Shown one piece after another: positions 1-11,736 of a DNA stretch of 64,000 nt. The stretch's first letter is position 1. Every line of letters starts with the position of its first letter. Both the position numbers and the translations under genes were made by a program. Below the pieces are notes generated by a model that worked only from the letters and a program-made list of their open reading frames with translations, was not told the DNA's origin and did no database searches. This stretch comes from Leclercia adecarboxylata (GTDB lineage Bacteria > Pseudomonadota > Gammaproteobacteria > Enterobacterales > Enterobacteriaceae), in assembly GCA_901472455.1 (NCBI GenBank), contig LR590464.1, forward strand, positions 4,526,001 through 4,590,000. Direction: 5' to 3'.

Positions 1-632
<632 letters not shown>

Positions 633-785
633 TTACAAATCGTCGCCTGACTCCCTCAGGTCAGAGAAAAAACAGCGTTCCTCACGTTCATTTGTAACCC
701 GTTTAAGGTCGCTCACTGTCATTTTGCTCGTCATACATCACGCTACAGGCGCGATATTCTACGTGAAAACTCACCAAACGGCAGG

Positions 786-2727
786 TTAAACAGAGTATCT
801 TTGCGAATATTTTTTCACATTGCTGTCAAGAGGCTGAGAGGCAGCAAAAAAATCGCCCTGACCCCCTGTAACTCCGCGCTCTGTCAACGTCCGCCATTCG
901 GTTCGAGACCTCACACCTGTGGCAAAAACATGGGTTTGCGTTCCCTTGCAGGCTTCAACCAGACTCTGTACCAGCAGTTGGTTTTCCGTACGTTTTTCAA
1001 TGTTCCTTACCAGCCCCGGATGCAGCTTCAACAGCTCTACCTCCAGCGCCTTGATCCAGCTGGTGCTGACCAGCGTCAAGCCCGCCTGCGTTACCGCCAC
1101 ACGCGCACCCAGCGCATTGATCAGCCGTACCACCGGCTGTAACCGACTGATGTGTTGACAAACATCCGCCTCTGCAAGTTCAAAAATAATCCGTTTACGC
1201 TGCGATTTTTCACATTGCATCAACACATCGCGCAGCCAGCGCTGGAAACGTGGGCGGATTAAAGACTCCACCGTCACCTGCAGCGCCAGATGTTCTTCGG
1301 GCCAGAAGGATAAGAATGGCATCAATCGCGAAATTTGCTGACGGTCGTACTCCTCCGACAGACCAAACTGCAGCACCATCGGCAGATATTCCGCTGACAC
1401 TACCTCTTCGTTGCCGTCAAAGATGCGGCAGAGCAACTCCCGGTGATGGACCTGGCCATTTGCCAGTACCGCCGGTTTTTGATAAATCCGCGGTCCGCCG
1501 CGGGTAAGCATCTGTTCGATCAGGGTACGCCAGCGCACATTGCCCCGCCCTTTCTCTGGCAGGGAGTCATCATAAACCGCCCAGCTGTTAGCGCCCTGTA
1601 ACACAGCATTGCGGGTGGCGGCTTCGGCGTGCTCCATCACCTGTTCGGTGGTCTGGCCGCCGCGCCAGGCGCAAATGCCAATATGCACCATGTCATCACG
1701 ATCGAGCATTTTGCTGGGAGGCAGCGTATCCACCGACTTCAACAGCAGGCTGGCAATGCTCTCTGACTCTTTCAGGGTACGATGCGGCAGCAGCACGGCG
1801 TAATCACTGCGGTGATAGCGCGCCAGCAGTGCGCCGGGATAGCGCATCATAAAGGTGGAGAGCATATTGATGAGCATAAACAGATGCTCCTCCGCCACTG
1901 CCCGTCCCCAGTTGTCTTTCAGCAGATCGAAGTCCGGCAGGCGAACAATCATCACCACCCCGTGCGACCCAACCTTTTCAGGATCTTCTAACAGGGTAGC
2001 CAGCTGATTATCAAAGAAAAGACGGTTATTAAGGCCCGTTTTGTTGTCCTGGGCGGCATAGGAGCGAATCAGCGTGTCCATCCGGCTGCGCTGGTCGCTG
2101 GCAAACTGAATTTCGGACAGCAGAACGTCCAGCGCACTGCTGGTGCGTGATGGCCATTCATAGACGGACCCGCGCACAGGGGCGCCACGTTCACCGTTAA
2201 GGATGCGCACCGAACGCGCCTCCAGTAACTCCTGCCCGGAGAGCTGGCGACGCAGCCAGCGCACTGCCAGAAAGATCAGCACGACCACGAAGATCACCGC
2301 TACCGTCAGCGGTGCGGGTGGTCACCAACGAACGAAAATAACTGTTCATCGGATCCAGATAGGCCAGACTTATGGTCATACCGGGGTTTTTAAGAGAAGG
2401 AACGGTCAGTTCGAGATTCTGGAGTGGCGCGCCGGCCGGTCGATAGCCTTTTAACCCGTTGTGGCTGAAAATGGTTTTCCCGCCCTGCTTAATCTCAACA
2501 CGCGTGATTTCCACCGGTGCCATCAGCTCGTCCAGCTGATGGGAAAGTTCAGGAAAAGGTGTGCTGACAAGACGCGAATCAATGACCGACGCAACGGAGT
2601 GTACGCGGTTCGCCAGCTTCCCTTGGATCGCATTATAAAAACTGAGCGAGCAGCCGATCAGGGTGACAAAGATGGTCAAGCCAGTCAGCAAGGAGATGAA
2701 AGCGGAGAACTTCGTCGATAATCGCAT
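786..2727 (-). CDS. csrD: CsrD, regulator of CsrB/CsrC RNA decay (frameshifted in this read)
   Basis: In E. coli CsrD is an inner-membrane protein that directs RNase E to the sRNAs CsrB and CsrC and so frees CsrA. The N-terminal part (start MRLSTKFSAF, ATG at 2725-2727) has a membrane segment at about residues 10-30 and a periplasmic region. A second segment (IFVVVLIFLAV) follows at about 140. The C-terminal part carries degenerate GGDEF and EAL domains: HRSDY replaces GGDEF and the EAL position reads ELL. Both are typical of this family, which neither makes nor degrades c-di-GMP. One indel near 2315-2322 splits the frame between the VTT and LTVAVIFV stretches. The reconstructed length of about 646 residues is normal, so the break is probably a sequencing error. 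Confidence 0.95.
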
Positions 2728-2911
2728 CCTTGAGATTACTCCGTGAGTTGATGAGAATAGCAAGTGAGCGCTAACTTGCACTACGGCATCGGCATACTAC
2801 CAAATCCGGTGTATCTGGCAATTTATTGCGTTAAATCGGCATTGCATATCAATGAGCGAGTATAGTCTTCAAAAAATTTTTTCCAATCATCATGCTGAGT
2901 AAGGAATTCGT

Positions 2912-3887
2912 ATGCAGGCTTTGATCTTAGAACAGCAGGAAGGCAAAACACTTGCATCAGTGCAATCTATTGAGGAGAGGCCGCCTGCCTGAGGGGGCCG
3001 TGACCGTTGATATCGACTGGTCCAGTCTGAATTATAAAGACGCGCTCGCCATTACGGGCACTGGCAAAATCATTCGCAATTTTCCAATGGTTCCAGGTAT
3101 CGACTTTGCGGGCCGCGTACACGCCAGCGAAGATCCGCGTTTCCATGCTGGCCAGCAGGTACTGTTGACCGGCTGGGGCGTGGGCGAAAACCACTGGGGC
3201 GGCCTGGCCGCGCAGGCACGTGTTAACGGCGACTGGCTGGTGCCTATGCCGAACGGACTCGATGGCCGTAAAGCAATGATCATCGGCACCGCCGGTTTTA
3301 CCGCCATGCTGTGCGTAATGGCGCTGGAAGAGGCCGGTGTAACACCGCAATCCGGTGAGGTGGTGGTAACGGGTGCCAGCGGCGGCGTCGGCAGTACCGC
3401 TGTCGCTCTGCTGCACAAGCTGGGTTATCAGGTGGCAGCAGTCTCCGGGCGTGAAAGTACCCATGACTACCTGCGTAGCCTCGGTGCCAGCCGCATTCTG
3501 GGCCGCGATGAGTTCGCAGAGACCCGCCCGCTGGAGAAACAGATCTGGGCCGGTGCCGTCGATACCGTCGGGGATAAAGTGCTGGCGAAAGTGCTGGCGC
3601 AGATGAACTACGGCGGTTGCGTGGCGGCGTGTGGCCTGGCGGGCGGTTTTGCCCTCCCGACCACGGTGATGCCGTTTATTCTGCGCAATGTCCGTCTGCA
3701 GGGTGTGGATTCCGTGATGACCCCGCCAGCGCGCCGCGCCCAGGCCTGGGAACGACTGGTTCGCGATCTGCCCGCCTCCTTCTACACCCAAAGCGCCACC
3801 CAGATTAGCCTTGAGCAGGCACCGGAATACGCCGCGAAGATCATCAATAACCAGATCCAGGGCCGTACGCTGGTGAAGCTGGCGTAA
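2912..3887 (+). CDS. yhdH: AcuI/YhdH, acrylyl-CoA reductase (NADPH) of the MDR family
   Basis: This zinc-free, quinone-oxidoreductase-like member of the medium-chain dehydrogenase/reductase superfamily reduces acryloyl-CoA to propionyl-CoA with NADPH and removes toxic acrylate. The start at 2912 gives MQALILEQQEGKTLASVQ, as in E. coli YhdH. An extra base near 2979 then shifts the frame, and the rest reads correctly from RLPEGAVTVDIDWSS to the stop. The Rossmann motif VVTGASGGVGSTAVAL lies at about residues 150-165, and the MTPPARRAQAW region is conserved. Restored length is about 324 residues. The gene is divergent from csrD and upstream of msrPQ. The shift is probably a read error, since nothing else is degenerate. 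Confidence 0.93.
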
Positions 3888-3964
3888 TCTTCAAATTTTC
3901 GTGACATATTCGCTTTAACCCGGCTCCTCCGTCATGCTTAAAAAAACGCATGACGGAGGAAGCC

Positions 3965-4966
3965 ATGAAAGTGAAACCCCTGACGGAAGCCGATATCACC
4001 GCGGAATCCGTTTTTATGCTTAAGCGACGCCAGATCCTGAAAATGCTGGGGATCGGTGCCGGTGCGCTGACGCTCTCCCCCCTCGCCCAGGCCGACCTGC
4101 TGGACTGGTTTAAGGGCAACGATCGCCCAAAAGCACCGTCCGGGAAACCGCTTAACTTTACCCAACCCGCCCAGTGGCAGAGCACGCTTGCCAAAACCCC
4201 CGAAGAGAAAGTGACAGGCTATAACAACTTCTACGAGTTCGGCCTGGATAAAGCCGATCCTGCGGCCAACGCGGGCAGCCTGAAGACCGATCCCTGGACG
4301 CTGAAAATCGACGGCGAAGTGGCGAAACCTCTGACTCTCGATTACAACGATTTGACCACCCGCTTCCCGCTGGAGGAACGAATCTACCGCATGCGCTGCG
4401 TTGAGGCCTGGTCGATGGTGGTGCCGTGGATTGGTTTTCCGTTGCATAAGCTGCTGGCGATGGTGGAACCCACCAGCAACGCGAAGTATGTCGCCTTCCA
4501 GACCCTTTACGCCCCGGAGATCATGCCCGGCCAGAAAGACCGGTTTATTGGCGGTGGCCTGGATTACCCGTACGTAGAAGGATTGCGTATTGATGAAGCC
4601 ATGCACCCGCTGACGCTGATGACCGTTGGTGTTTACGGCAAAGCCCTGCCGCCGCAAAACGGCGCGCCTATCCGCCTCACCGTGCCGTGGAAATATGGCT
4701 TTAAGGGCATTAAATCGATCGTCAGCATCAAGCTGACCCGTGAACGCCCGCCCACTACCTGGAACCTTGCGGCCCCGGATGAGTACGGTTTTTACGCCAA
4801 CGTGAACCCGCACGTCGATCATCCCCGCTGGTCGCAGGCGAGCGAGCGGTTTATTGGCTCGGGCGGCGCACTGGACGTCAAACGCCAGCCTACGCTGCTA
4901 TTTAACGGCTATGCTGACCAGGTCGCATCACTCTATCGCGGCCTCGACTTACGGGAGTTTTTCTAA
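3965..4966 (+). CDS. msrP: MsrP, periplasmic methionine sulfoxide reductase, molybdopterin subunit
   Basis: MsrP carries a Mo-molybdopterin cofactor and reduces protein-bound methionine sulfoxide in the periplasm, taking electrons from MsrQ. I chose the ATG at 3965 over an in-frame one at 3950 because GACGGAGG lies just before it and the E. coli length is matched (333 residues). A twin-arginine signal ([18 protein letters not shown], ending near AQA) directs Tat export. The molybdenum-ligating cysteine lies in [15 protein letters not shown], and [11 protein letters not shown] and the C-terminal [10 protein letters not shown] are conserved. Its stop is directly followed by the msrQ start. In E. 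coli the pair (yedYZ) sits elsewhere on the chromosome. Confidence 0.96.
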   Translation: MKVKPLTEADITAESVFMLKRRQILKMLGIGAGALTLSPLAQADLLDWFKGNDRPKAPSGKPLNFTQPAQWQSTLAKTPEEKVTGYNNFYEFGLDKADPAANAGSLKTDPWTLKIDGEVAKPLTLDYNDLTTRFPLEERIYRMRCVEAWSMVVPWIGFPLHKLLAMVEPTSNAKYVAFQTLYAPEIMPGQKDRFIGGGLDYPYVEGLRIDEAMHPLTLMTVGVYGKALPPQNGAPIRLTVPWKYGFKGIKSIVSIKLTRERPPTTWNLAAPDEYGFYANVNPHVDHPRWSQASERFIGSGGALDVKRQPTLLFNGYADQVASLYRGLDLREFF

Positions 4967-5566
4967 GTGCGTCTGACGGCAAAACAGATTACCTGGCTGA
5001 AAGTCGCCCTGCATCTTGCGGGGCTGCTTCCATTTATATGGCTGTTCTGGGCCATCAACCACGGCGGCCTGAGTGCCGATCCGGCAAAAGATATTCAGCA
5101 CTTCACCGGGCGCACCGCGCTGAAATTTTTACTGGCGACGCTGCTGGTTTCGCCGCTGGCGCGCTACGCAAAACAGCCTTTATTGATCCGTACCCGCCGC
5201 CTGCTTGGGCTATGGTGTTTTGCCTGGGCGACGCTGCATCTCACCAGCTATGCGTTCCTGGAGCTGGGCATTAACAATCTGGCCCTGCTGGGGAGCGAAC
5301 TGATTACCCGGCCTTACTTAACCCTGGGGATTATCAGTTGGGTGATTTTACTGGCGTTGACCCTCACCTCCACCCAATACGCCCAGCGAAAACTGGGAAG
5401 GCGCTGGCAACTTCTGCATAATTTTGTCTATCTGGTCGCGATCCTCGCCCCCATCCACTACCTTTGGTCAGTGAAAATTCTCTCGCCGCAGCCGATCATC
5501 TATGCTGTGCTGGCCATAGTGCTTCTGGCATGGCGTTATAAGAAGTTTCGCCAGTGGTGGCGATAA
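4967..5566 (+). CDS. msrQ: MsrQ, haem b membrane subunit of MsrPQ
   Basis: MsrQ is an inner-membrane b-haem protein that passes quinol electrons to periplasmic MsrP. It starts with GTG at 4967, immediately after the msrP TAA, and there is no room for an earlier start. The 199 residues form about six hydrophobic helices, with the ferric-reductase-like conserved histidines in [11 protein letters not shown] and [20 protein letters not shown]. The C-terminus stops about 12 residues before the E. coli end, which is likely natural variation in a poorly conserved tail. Zero spacing indicates translational coupling with msrP. Confidence 0.95.
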   Translation: MRLTAKQITWLKVALHLAGLLPFIWLFWAINHGGLSADPAKDIQHFTGRTALKFLLATLLVSPLARYAKQPLLIRTRRLLGLWCFAWATLHLTSYAFLELGINNLALLGSELITRPYLTLGIISWVILLALTLTSTQYAQRKLGRRWQLLHNFVYLVAILAPIHYLWSVKILSPQPIIYAVLAIVLLAWRYKKFRQWWR

Positions 5567-5657
5567 CGGACGAAAGTGGGCGAATCTCCACAGATCGCTC
5601 ACCCTTCCTGAATATTTATCCGAATGCTGTTGATAATCTTCCCTGATAAGACCAGTA

Positions 5658-5690
5658 TTTAGCTGCCAAATGCTACGAAATCGTTATAAT
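5658..5690 (+). promoter_or_regulatory. Predicted sigma-70 promoter for aroQ-accBC
   Basis: A perfect -10 hexamer TATAAT lies at 5685-5690, about 110 bases before the aroQ start and followed by the G+C-rich GTGCGAC. The -35 is weak: the best candidate is TTTAGC at 5658-5663, with long spacing. This is the only strong promoter element in the msrQ-aroQ gap. It is inferred from sequence alone. Confidence 0.45.
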
Positions 5691-5799
5691 GTGCGACTTC
5701 GGTTTCCCCGACGGGTTTTTCAGAGCCGGAAAGGGTGACAATCGCGCATCGAAGGTATATTTTGTTTTTTACCGGAGAATCGCAGGAGATAGCGGCACA

Positions 5800-6252
5800 A
5801 TGGCTGACAAGTTTCACATCTTAGTTTTGAACGGACCGAACCTGAATATGCTCGGCACCCGTGAACCAGAGAAGTACGGCACGCTGACGTTGACCGATAT
5901 TGTTAACCAATTGGGTAACGAAGCGGCGGCACTTAATGTGGAACTTGACCATTTTCAGTCAAACGCGGAGTACGCACTCATCGACCGCATTCATCAGGCT
6001 AAAGACACAACAGACTATATCCTGATTAATCCGGCCGCGTTTACGCACACCAGTGTTGCTATTCGCGACGCGCTGCTGGCCGTGAGTATCCCGTTTATCG
6101 AGATCCACCTCAGCAACGTGCATGCGCGGGAACCGTTCCGCCACCACTCCTACCTGTCGGATATCGCCACTGGCGTCATCTGTGGACTGGGGGCTGACGG
6201 TTATTCATTCGCTTTACAGACAGCGGTAAAACGCCTGTCACAATCACACTAA
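5800..6252 (+). CDS. aroQ: AroQ, type II 3-dehydroquinate dehydratase
   Basis: AroQ catalyses the third step of the shikimate pathway, removing water from 3-dehydroquinate to give 3-dehydroshikimate. The start at 5800 gives the standard 150 residues; a 37-codon in-frame upstream extension crosses the promoter and was rejected. The family signature [17 protein letters not shown] is at the N-terminus, the catalytic Arg21 and Tyr26 follow (REPEKYGT), and the active-site stretches [17 protein letters not shown] and [18 protein letters not shown] are intact. It lies 22 bases upstream of accB, an arrangement conserved in many gamma-proteobacteria. E. coli K-12 uses the unrelated type I enzyme AroD, so this gene is a marker of the Enterobacter/Klebsiella side. 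Confidence 0.96.
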   Translation: MADKFHILVLNGPNLNMLGTREPEKYGTLTLTDIVNQLGNEAAALNVELDHFQSNAEYALIDRIHQAKDTTDYILINPAAFTHTSVAIRDALLAVSIPFIEIHLSNVHAREPFRHHSYLSDIATGVICGLGADGYSFALQTAVKRLSQSH

Positions 6253-6274
6253 ACAAAGAGTACGGAACCCACTC

Positions 6275-6745
6275 ATGGATATTCGTAAGATTAAAAAACT
6301 GATCGAGCTGGTTGAAGAATCAGGCATCTCCGAACTGGAAATTTCTGAAGGCGAAGAGTCTGTACGCATCAGCCGTGCCGCGCCAAACGCAGGCTTCCCG
6401 GTTATGCAACAAGCTTATGCTGCACCAATGATGCAGCAGCCAGCTCTGTCTAACGCTGTCGCTCCGGCGGCTGCTCCAGCAATGGAAGCGCCAGCAGCAG
6501 CGGAAATCAGTGGTCACATCGTACGTTCCCCAATGGTTGGTACTTTCTACCGCACCCCGAGCCCGGACGCTAAAGCGTTCATCGAAGTGGGCCAGAAAGT
6601 TAACGCGGGCGATACCCTGTGCATCGTTGAAGCCATGAAAATGATGAACCAGATCGAAGCTGACAAGTCAGGTACTGTGAAAGCGATTCTGGTCGAAAGT
6701 GGTCAGCCGGTTGAATTTGACGAGCCGCTGGTCGTCATCGAGTAA
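6275..6745 (+). CDS. accB: AccB, biotin carboxyl carrier protein of acetyl-CoA carboxylase
   Basis: AccB carries the biotin that is carboxylated by AccC and then donates the carboxyl group to acetyl-CoA, the first committed step of fatty-acid synthesis. The 156-residue protein has an N-terminal dimerisation region ([18 protein letters not shown]), an Ala/Pro-rich flexible linker at about residues 45-76, and the biotinyl domain with the EAMKMMN motif (biotinylated Lys122). The protruding-thumb segment between the domain halves (TPSPDAKAF) is present. accC begins 11 bases after the stop. The size and position are those of the E. coli accBC operon. Confidence 0.98.
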   Translation: MDIRKIKKLIELVEESGISELEISEGEESVRISRAAPNAGFPVMQQAYAAPMMQQPALSNAVAPAAAPAMEAPAAAEISGHIVRSPMVGTFYRTPSPDAKAFIEVGQKVNAGDTLCIVEAMKMMNQIEADKSGTVKAILVESGQPVEFDEPLVVIE

Positions 6746-6755
6746 CGAGGCGAAC

Positions 6756-8105
6756 ATGCTGGATAAAATTGTTATCGCCAACCGCGGCGAGATCGCACTG
6801 CGTATTCTTCGTGCCTGTAAAGAGCTGGGCATCAAGACTGTCGCTGTGCACTCAAGCGCGGACCGCGATCTGAAACACGTATTACTGGCGGATGAGACGG
6901 TCTGTATCGGCCCGGCTCCGTCCGTAAAAAGCTATCTGAATATCCCGGCTATCATCAGCGCCGCTGAGATCACTGGCGCGGTGGCCATTCACCCGGGTTA
7001 TGGCTTCCTCTCTGAGAACGCCAACTTTGCTGAACAGGTAGAACGTTCTGGCTTTATCTTCATCGGCCCGAAAGCTGACACTATCCGCCTGATGGGCGAC
7101 AAAGTGTCTGCAATCACCGCAATGAAGAAAGCCGGTGTTCCAACCGTTCCTGGCTCCGACGGCCCTCTGACCGACGACATGGATGCTAACCGTGCTCATG
7201 CGAAACGCATCGGCTACCCGGTTATCATCAAAGCGTCCGGCGGCGGCGGCGGTCGCGGTATGCGCGTTGTGCGCAGCGACACTGAACTGGCTCAATCCAT
7301 CTCCATGACCAAAGCTGAAGCGAAAGCCGCTTTCAGCAACGACATGGTGTACATGGAAAAATACCTGGAAAACCCACGCCACATCGAAATTCAGGTGCTG
7401 GCTGACGGTCAGGGTAACGCTATCTATCTGGCAGAACGTGACTGCTCCATGCAGCGTCGTCACCAGAAAGTGGTCGAAGAAGCACCAGCACCGGGTATCA
7501 CCCCGGAACTGCGTCGCTACATCGGCGAGCGTTGCGCGAAAGCCTGTGTCGATATCGGCTATCGCGGGGCGGGTACTTTTGAGTTCCTGTTCGAAAACGG
7601 CGAGTTCTACTTCATTGAAATGAACACCCGTATTCAGGTTGAACACCCGGTGACCGAGATGATTACCGGTGTTGACCTGATCAAAGAGCAGCTGCGCATC
7701 GCAGCGGGTCAACCGCTGTCCATCAAGCAGGATGAAGTTGTGGTTAAAGGCCATGCGGTGGAATGCCGTATCAACGCCGAAGACCCGAACACCTTCCTGC
7801 CAAGCCCGGGTAAAATCACGCGTTTCCACGCGCCGGGTGGCTTTGGTGTGCGCTGGGAGTCCCATATCTACGCCGGTTACACCGTACCGCCGTACTATGA
7901 CTCCATGATCGGCAAGCTGATCTGCTACGGCGAATCCCGTGACGTGGCGATTGCCCGCATGAAGAACGCCCTGCAGGAGCTGATCATCGACGGCATCAAA
8001 ACCAACGTTGATCTGCAGATGCGTATTATGAGCGACGAGAACTTCCAGCATGGTGGCACCAACATCCACTATCTGGAGAAGAAACTCGGTCTTCATGAAA
8101 AATAA
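6756..8105 (+). CDS. accC: AccC, biotin carboxylase subunit
   Basis: AccC is an ATP-grasp enzyme that carboxylates the biotin on AccB using bicarbonate and ATP. The start at 6756 ([18 protein letters not shown]) gives the canonical 449 residues; the longer in-frame extension into accB was rejected. Visible motifs are the glycine-rich ATP loop [12 protein letters not shown] (about 159-170), the catalytic stretch [14 protein letters not shown] (about 288-301) and the [12 protein letters not shown] region of the C-terminal domain. It is cotranscribed with accB and followed by a terminator. The frame is intact. Confidence 0.98.
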   Translation: MLDKIVIANRGEIALRILRACKELGIKTVAVHSSADRDLKHVLLADETVCIGPAPSVKSYLNIPAIISAAEITGAVAIHPGYGFLSENANFAEQVERSGFIFIGPKADTIRLMGDKVSAITAMKKAGVPTVPGSDGPLTDDMDANRAHAKRIGYPVIIKASGGGGGRGMRVVRSDTELAQSISMTKAEAKAAFSNDMVYMEKYLENPRHIEIQVLADGQGNAIYLAERDCSMQRRHQKVVEEAPAPGITPELRRYIGERCAKACVDIGYRGAGTFEFLFENGEFYFIEMNTRIQVEHPVTEMITGVDLIKEQLRIAAGQPLSIKQDEVVVKGHAVECRINAEDPNTFLPSPGKITRFHAPGGFGVRWESHIYAGYTVPPYYDSMIGKLICYGESRDVAIARMKNALQELIIDGIKTNVDLQMRIMSDENFQHGGTNIHYLEKKLGLHEK

Positions 8106-8117
8106 GCATTTATAAGC

Positions 8118-8150
8118 AGCAAAAGGCCGGTTAATCCGGCCTTTATTATT
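8118..8150 (+). terminator. Rho-independent terminator after accC
   Basis: A hairpin AAAGGCCGG / CCGGCCTTT with a short TTAAT loop is followed by a T-rich run, 15 bases after the accC stop. It separates the accBC operon from yhdT-panF. Confidence 0.85.
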
Positions 8151-8213
8151 TCTGGGGATTGCGAAGCCCCATAAGGTACAATCCCCGCTTTCTTTTTCCA
8201 CAAGGGACAAAAA

Positions 8214-8459
8214 ATGGACAAACGTTTTGTTCAGGCCCACAAAGAAGCGCGCTGGGCGCTGTGGTTAACCCTTATCTATCTCGCCGCATGGTTAGTAACT
8301 GCTTACATACCTGATTCTGCCATTGGCATTACCGGTCTGCCGCACTGGTTTGAGATGGCCTGCCTGCTGCTCCCGCTGGTGTTTATTCTGCTCTGTTGGG
8401 CGATGGTGAAATTTATCTATCGCGATATTCCGCTGGAGGATGACGATAATGCAGCTTGA
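8214..8459 (+). CDS. yhdT: YhdT, small membrane protein preceding PanF
   Basis: This 81-residue protein has two hydrophobic helices (WALWLTLIYLAAWLVTAYI and MACLLLPLVFILLCWAMVKF) and an acidic tail ([11 protein letters not shown]). It matches E. coli YhdT (DUF997), whose function is not established. It overlaps the panF start by 11 bases, so it is translationally coupled to panF. A helper role for PanF is only a guess from that arrangement. Confidence 0.93.
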   Translation: MDKRFVQAHKEARWALWLTLIYLAAWLVTAYIPDSAIGITGLPHWFEMACLLLPLVFILLCWAMVKFIYRDIPLEDDDNAA

Positions 8460-9904
8460 AGTGATCCTGCCGCTCGTCGCGTATCTGTTTGTTGTTTTTT
8501 GGCCTGTCCGTTTATGCCATGCGCAAAAGGACAACGGGGCACTTTTCTGAATGAGTATTTCCTCGGCAGCCGCTCGATGGGCGGTATTGTGCTGGCGATG
8601 ACCCTGACCGCCACCTATATCAGCGGCCAGCTCCTTTATTGGCGGCCCGGGTGCGGCCTATAAATACGGACTGGGCTGGGTGCTGCTGGCGATGATCCAG
8701 CTTCCTGCCATCTGGCTCTCGCTGGGTATTCTGGGGGAAAAAATTTGCGATTCTCGCGCGCCGCTACAACGCCGTAACGCTTAACGACATGCTGTTTGCC
8801 CGCTATCAGAGCCGCCTGCTGGTCTGGCTGGCCAGCCTGAGCCTGCTGGTGGCCTTTATCGGCGCCATGACCGTGCAGTTTATTGGTGGCGCGCGCCTGC
8901 TTGAAACCGCCGCCGGGATCCCTTACGAAACCGGGTTGCTGATTTTTGGTATCAGTATTGCGCTCTACACCGCGTTTGGGGGATTCCGCGCCAGCGTGCT
9001 CAACGATACCATGCAGGGCATGGTGATGCTGATTGGCACCATTGTGCTGCTGGTGGGCGTGGTACACGCAGCGGGGGGACTAACCCATGCAGTGGAAACG
9101 CTGCAGACCATCGATCCGAAGCTGGTTTCGCCGCAGGGCGCGGAGAACATCCTCTCCCCCACCTTTATGACCTCCTTCTGGGTGCTGGTCTGCTTCGGGG
9201 TGATTGGCCTGCCGCATACGGCCGTGCGCTGCATCTCCTATAAGGACAGCAAGGCGGTGCACCGAGGGATTATCATCGGCACCATCGTCGTGGCAATCCT
9301 GATGCTCGGCATGCACCTTGCCGGGGCGCTGGGCCGGGCGGTGATCCCGGACTTAACCGTGCCGGACCTGGTGATCCCCACCCTGATGGTAAAAGTTCTG
9401 CCGCCGTTTGCTGCCGGGATCTTCCTTGCCGCGCCAATGGCTGCGATCATGTCGACAATTAACGCCCAACTGCTGCAAAGTTCCGCTACCATCATTAAAG
9501 ATCTCTATCTCAATATGCGTCCTGAGCAGATGAACAATGAGCGACTGCTGAAACGGATGTCGGCAGTCATTACTCTGCTGTTAGGTGTATTGCTGCTGCT
9601 AGCTGCGTGGAAGCCACCTGAGATGATCATCTGGCTGAACCTGCTGGCCTTTGGCGGTCTGGAAGCGGTGTTCCTCTGGCCACTGGTGCTGGGCCTGTAC
9701 TGGGAGCGCGCAAATGCGGCGGGCGCCCTGAGCGCGATGATCGTCGGAGGCGTGCTGTATGCCGTTCTCGCCACGTTTAAAATTCAGTATCTGGGCTTCC
9801 ATCCGATTGTGCCTTCGTTACTGCTAAGTTTACTGGCGTTTGTCGTGGGAAACCGTTTCGGTCAATCCGCCCCGCAACCTGCCGTCATTTCTACTGATAA
9901 ATAA
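8449..9904 (+). CDS. panF: PanF, sodium/pantothenate symporter (four indels in this read)
   Basis: PanF imports pantothenate, the coenzyme A precursor, with sodium; it belongs to the solute:sodium symporter family with about 12-13 membrane helices. Translation starts at 8449 ([13 protein letters not shown]), overlapping yhdT. The first 290 bases contain four single-base insertions, each in or beside a repeated base: 8495-8500, 8543-8546, 8624-8626 and 8733-8737. Removing them gives [45 protein letters not shown], as in E. coli. From [13 protein letters not shown] onward the frame is intact to 9904 (TDK end). The restored length of about 483 residues is normal. Four breaks in one housekeeping gene point to sequencing error, not decay. 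Confidence 0.92.
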
Positions 9905-9915
9905 AGAGTTTTGCC

Positions 9916-10798
9916 ATGCCGTGGATCCAATTAAAACTGAACACAACCGGCGCGAATGCCGAAGAGATGAGTGATGCGTTGATGGAGGCCGGTGCGGTCT
10001 CTATCACCTTCCAGGACACGCATGACACCCCGGTGTTTGAACCGCTGCCGGGTGAAACCCGCCTGTGGGGGCGACACCGACGTCATCGGCCTGTTTGATG
10101 CCGAAACTGATATGGCCGAAGTGGTCGCGATTCTGGAAAATCATCCGCTGCTGGGCGCCGGTTTTGCGCACAAAATCGAACAGCTGGAAGACAAAGACTG
10201 GGAACGCGAGTGGATGGACAACTTCCATCCGATGCAGTTTGGCAAGCGTCTGTGGATCTGCCCAAGCTGGCGCGACGTGCCGGATGAAAATGCTGTTAAC
10301 GTGATGCTCGATCCGGGCCTGGCATTCGGAACAGGCACCCACCCGACGACTTCTCTGTGCCTGCAGTGGCTGGATGGTCTGGATCTGGATGGCAAAACGG
10401 TGATCGACTTTGGCTGCGGATCCGGGATCCTCGCCATCGCTGCCCTAAAGTTGGGCGCAGCAAAAGCGATCGGGATCGACATCGATCCGCAGGCGATTCA
10501 GGCCAGCCGTGACAACGCCGAGCGCAATGGCGTTTCCGATCGTCTTGAACTCTATTTGCCGGATGCCCAGCCAGCGGCCATGAAAGCCGATGTGGTCGTC
10601 GCGAATATCCTGGCTGGCCCGTTACGCGAGCTGGCGCCATTAATCAGCGTACTACCGGTTGAGGGTGGCCTGCTGGGCCTTTCCGGTATCCTTGCCAGCC
10701 AGGCAGACAGCGTCTGCGAAGCCTATGCCGATCTCTTTGCCCTCGACCCGGTTGTCGAGAAAGAAGAGTGGTGCCGCATCACTGGCCGTAAAAAATAA
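9916..10798 (+). CDS. prmA: PrmA, ribosomal protein L11 methyltransferase (one indel)
   Basis: PrmA trimethylates several amino groups of ribosomal protein L11 using S-adenosylmethionine. The N-terminal substrate-recognition domain begins [19 protein letters not shown]. The catalytic domain has the SAM motif [20 protein letters not shown] (about 160-180), IDIDPQAI, and the family motif [10 protein letters not shown]. An extra G in the five-G run at 10067-10071 breaks the raw frame at [11 protein letters not shown]; removing it gives 293 residues as in E. coli. It follows panF by 11 bases and ends before a terminator hairpin. Confidence 0.95.
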
Positions 10799-10803
10799 GC
10801 CTT

Positions 10804-10832
10804 TGGCGTGGTCCTCTGACCACGCCTTTCCT
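10804..10832 (+). terminator. Terminator hairpin after prmA
   Basis: The stem GGCGTGGTC / GACCACGCC with a CTCT loop is followed by TTTCCTC, six bases after the prmA stop. The stem is strong but the T-run is short. Confidence 0.65.
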
Positions 10833-10935
10833 CGTCTGAATTTTCTCCCTTCCCTCTTATTTGTCCGTTAAAATAACCACACAAATCATAATGTTAATTA
10901 ATGATTTGAATATAAAAATCTATCGGATAAATATC

Positions 10936-11676
10936 ATGAAAAACATTTCAGGCAAGGCAGCGCTGTTGGCGCTGGGTATGATCTCGACTTCGGCTTTTGC
11001 ATCACACTGGAGTTATCAGGCGGAAGGCGCACCGGAACATTGGGGCGAGCTGGACGAGGCCTACAAGATATGCAAAAGCGGCATGAATCAGTCCCCTGTC
11101 AACATCGATACCACCGTTAAGGCCCACCTCTCTCCGCTGGAAACACACTATATCGACGGCCCGGTCACCCTGACGAACAACGGCCACACTATCCAGGCAA
11201 GTGAAAAGGCGGATACACGCGACAGCATCACGCTTGATAACCAGAACTGGACGTTACAGCAGTTCCATTTCCATGCACCAAGCGAAAACACGGTGCACGG
11301 TAAAAAATACGCAATGGAAATGCATCTGGTCCACAAAAATGCCGACGGCGAACTGACGGTTGTTGCTGTTATGTTTGATCAGGGTGCCGCAAACCCTGAG
11401 CTGGATAAACTTTGGGGCGTAATGCCGGATCGGGTTGATCAAAACGTCACGATTACGCCAAACCTCGATATGAACAAATTGCTTCCTACGGATAAACCTA
11501 CTGGCGCTTTAGCGGCTCTCTGACCACGCCACCTTGCTCAGAAGGGGTAACGTGGGGTAGTGCTCAAGCATCCTCTGACCGTCTCTGCCGCACAGCTGGA
11601 AAAATTCACCCACACCATGCATCACGATAACAGCCGCCCGGTACAATCCCTTCATGGCCGTCTGGTTGTTGAATAA
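10936..11676 (+). CDS. cah: Periplasmic alpha-type carbonic anhydrase (two indels)
   Basis: This protein should interconvert carbon dioxide and bicarbonate in the periplasm. The start at 10936 gives a signal peptide (MKNISGKAALLALGMISTSA, cleavage after AFA) and then SHWSYQ, typical of the alpha class. An in-frame extension upstream lacks a signal and was rejected. The zinc-binding histidines lie in QFHFHAPSE and EMHLVH, and QSPVNI is conserved. A missing A near 11494 and an extra G at 11554-11557 break the end of the frame. Correcting both yields the conserved tail YWRFSGSLTTPPCSEGVTW and an end at HGRLVVE. E. coli has no gene here, but related Klebsiella and Enterobacter are known to carry alpha-class enzymes. 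Confidence 0.9.
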
Positions 11677-11736
11677 GCCCATTTTTTGCTCTGATATCCT
11701 GTGCTGAAATGTGACGCAGATTGCAAAGATGCACCA

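Noticed and set aside
6882-8240. 452-residue open frame on the minus strand opposite accC
   Set aside because: It is a mirror of a highly codon-biased gene, has low-complexity His/Val-rich composition, no ribosome-binding site and no family likeness.
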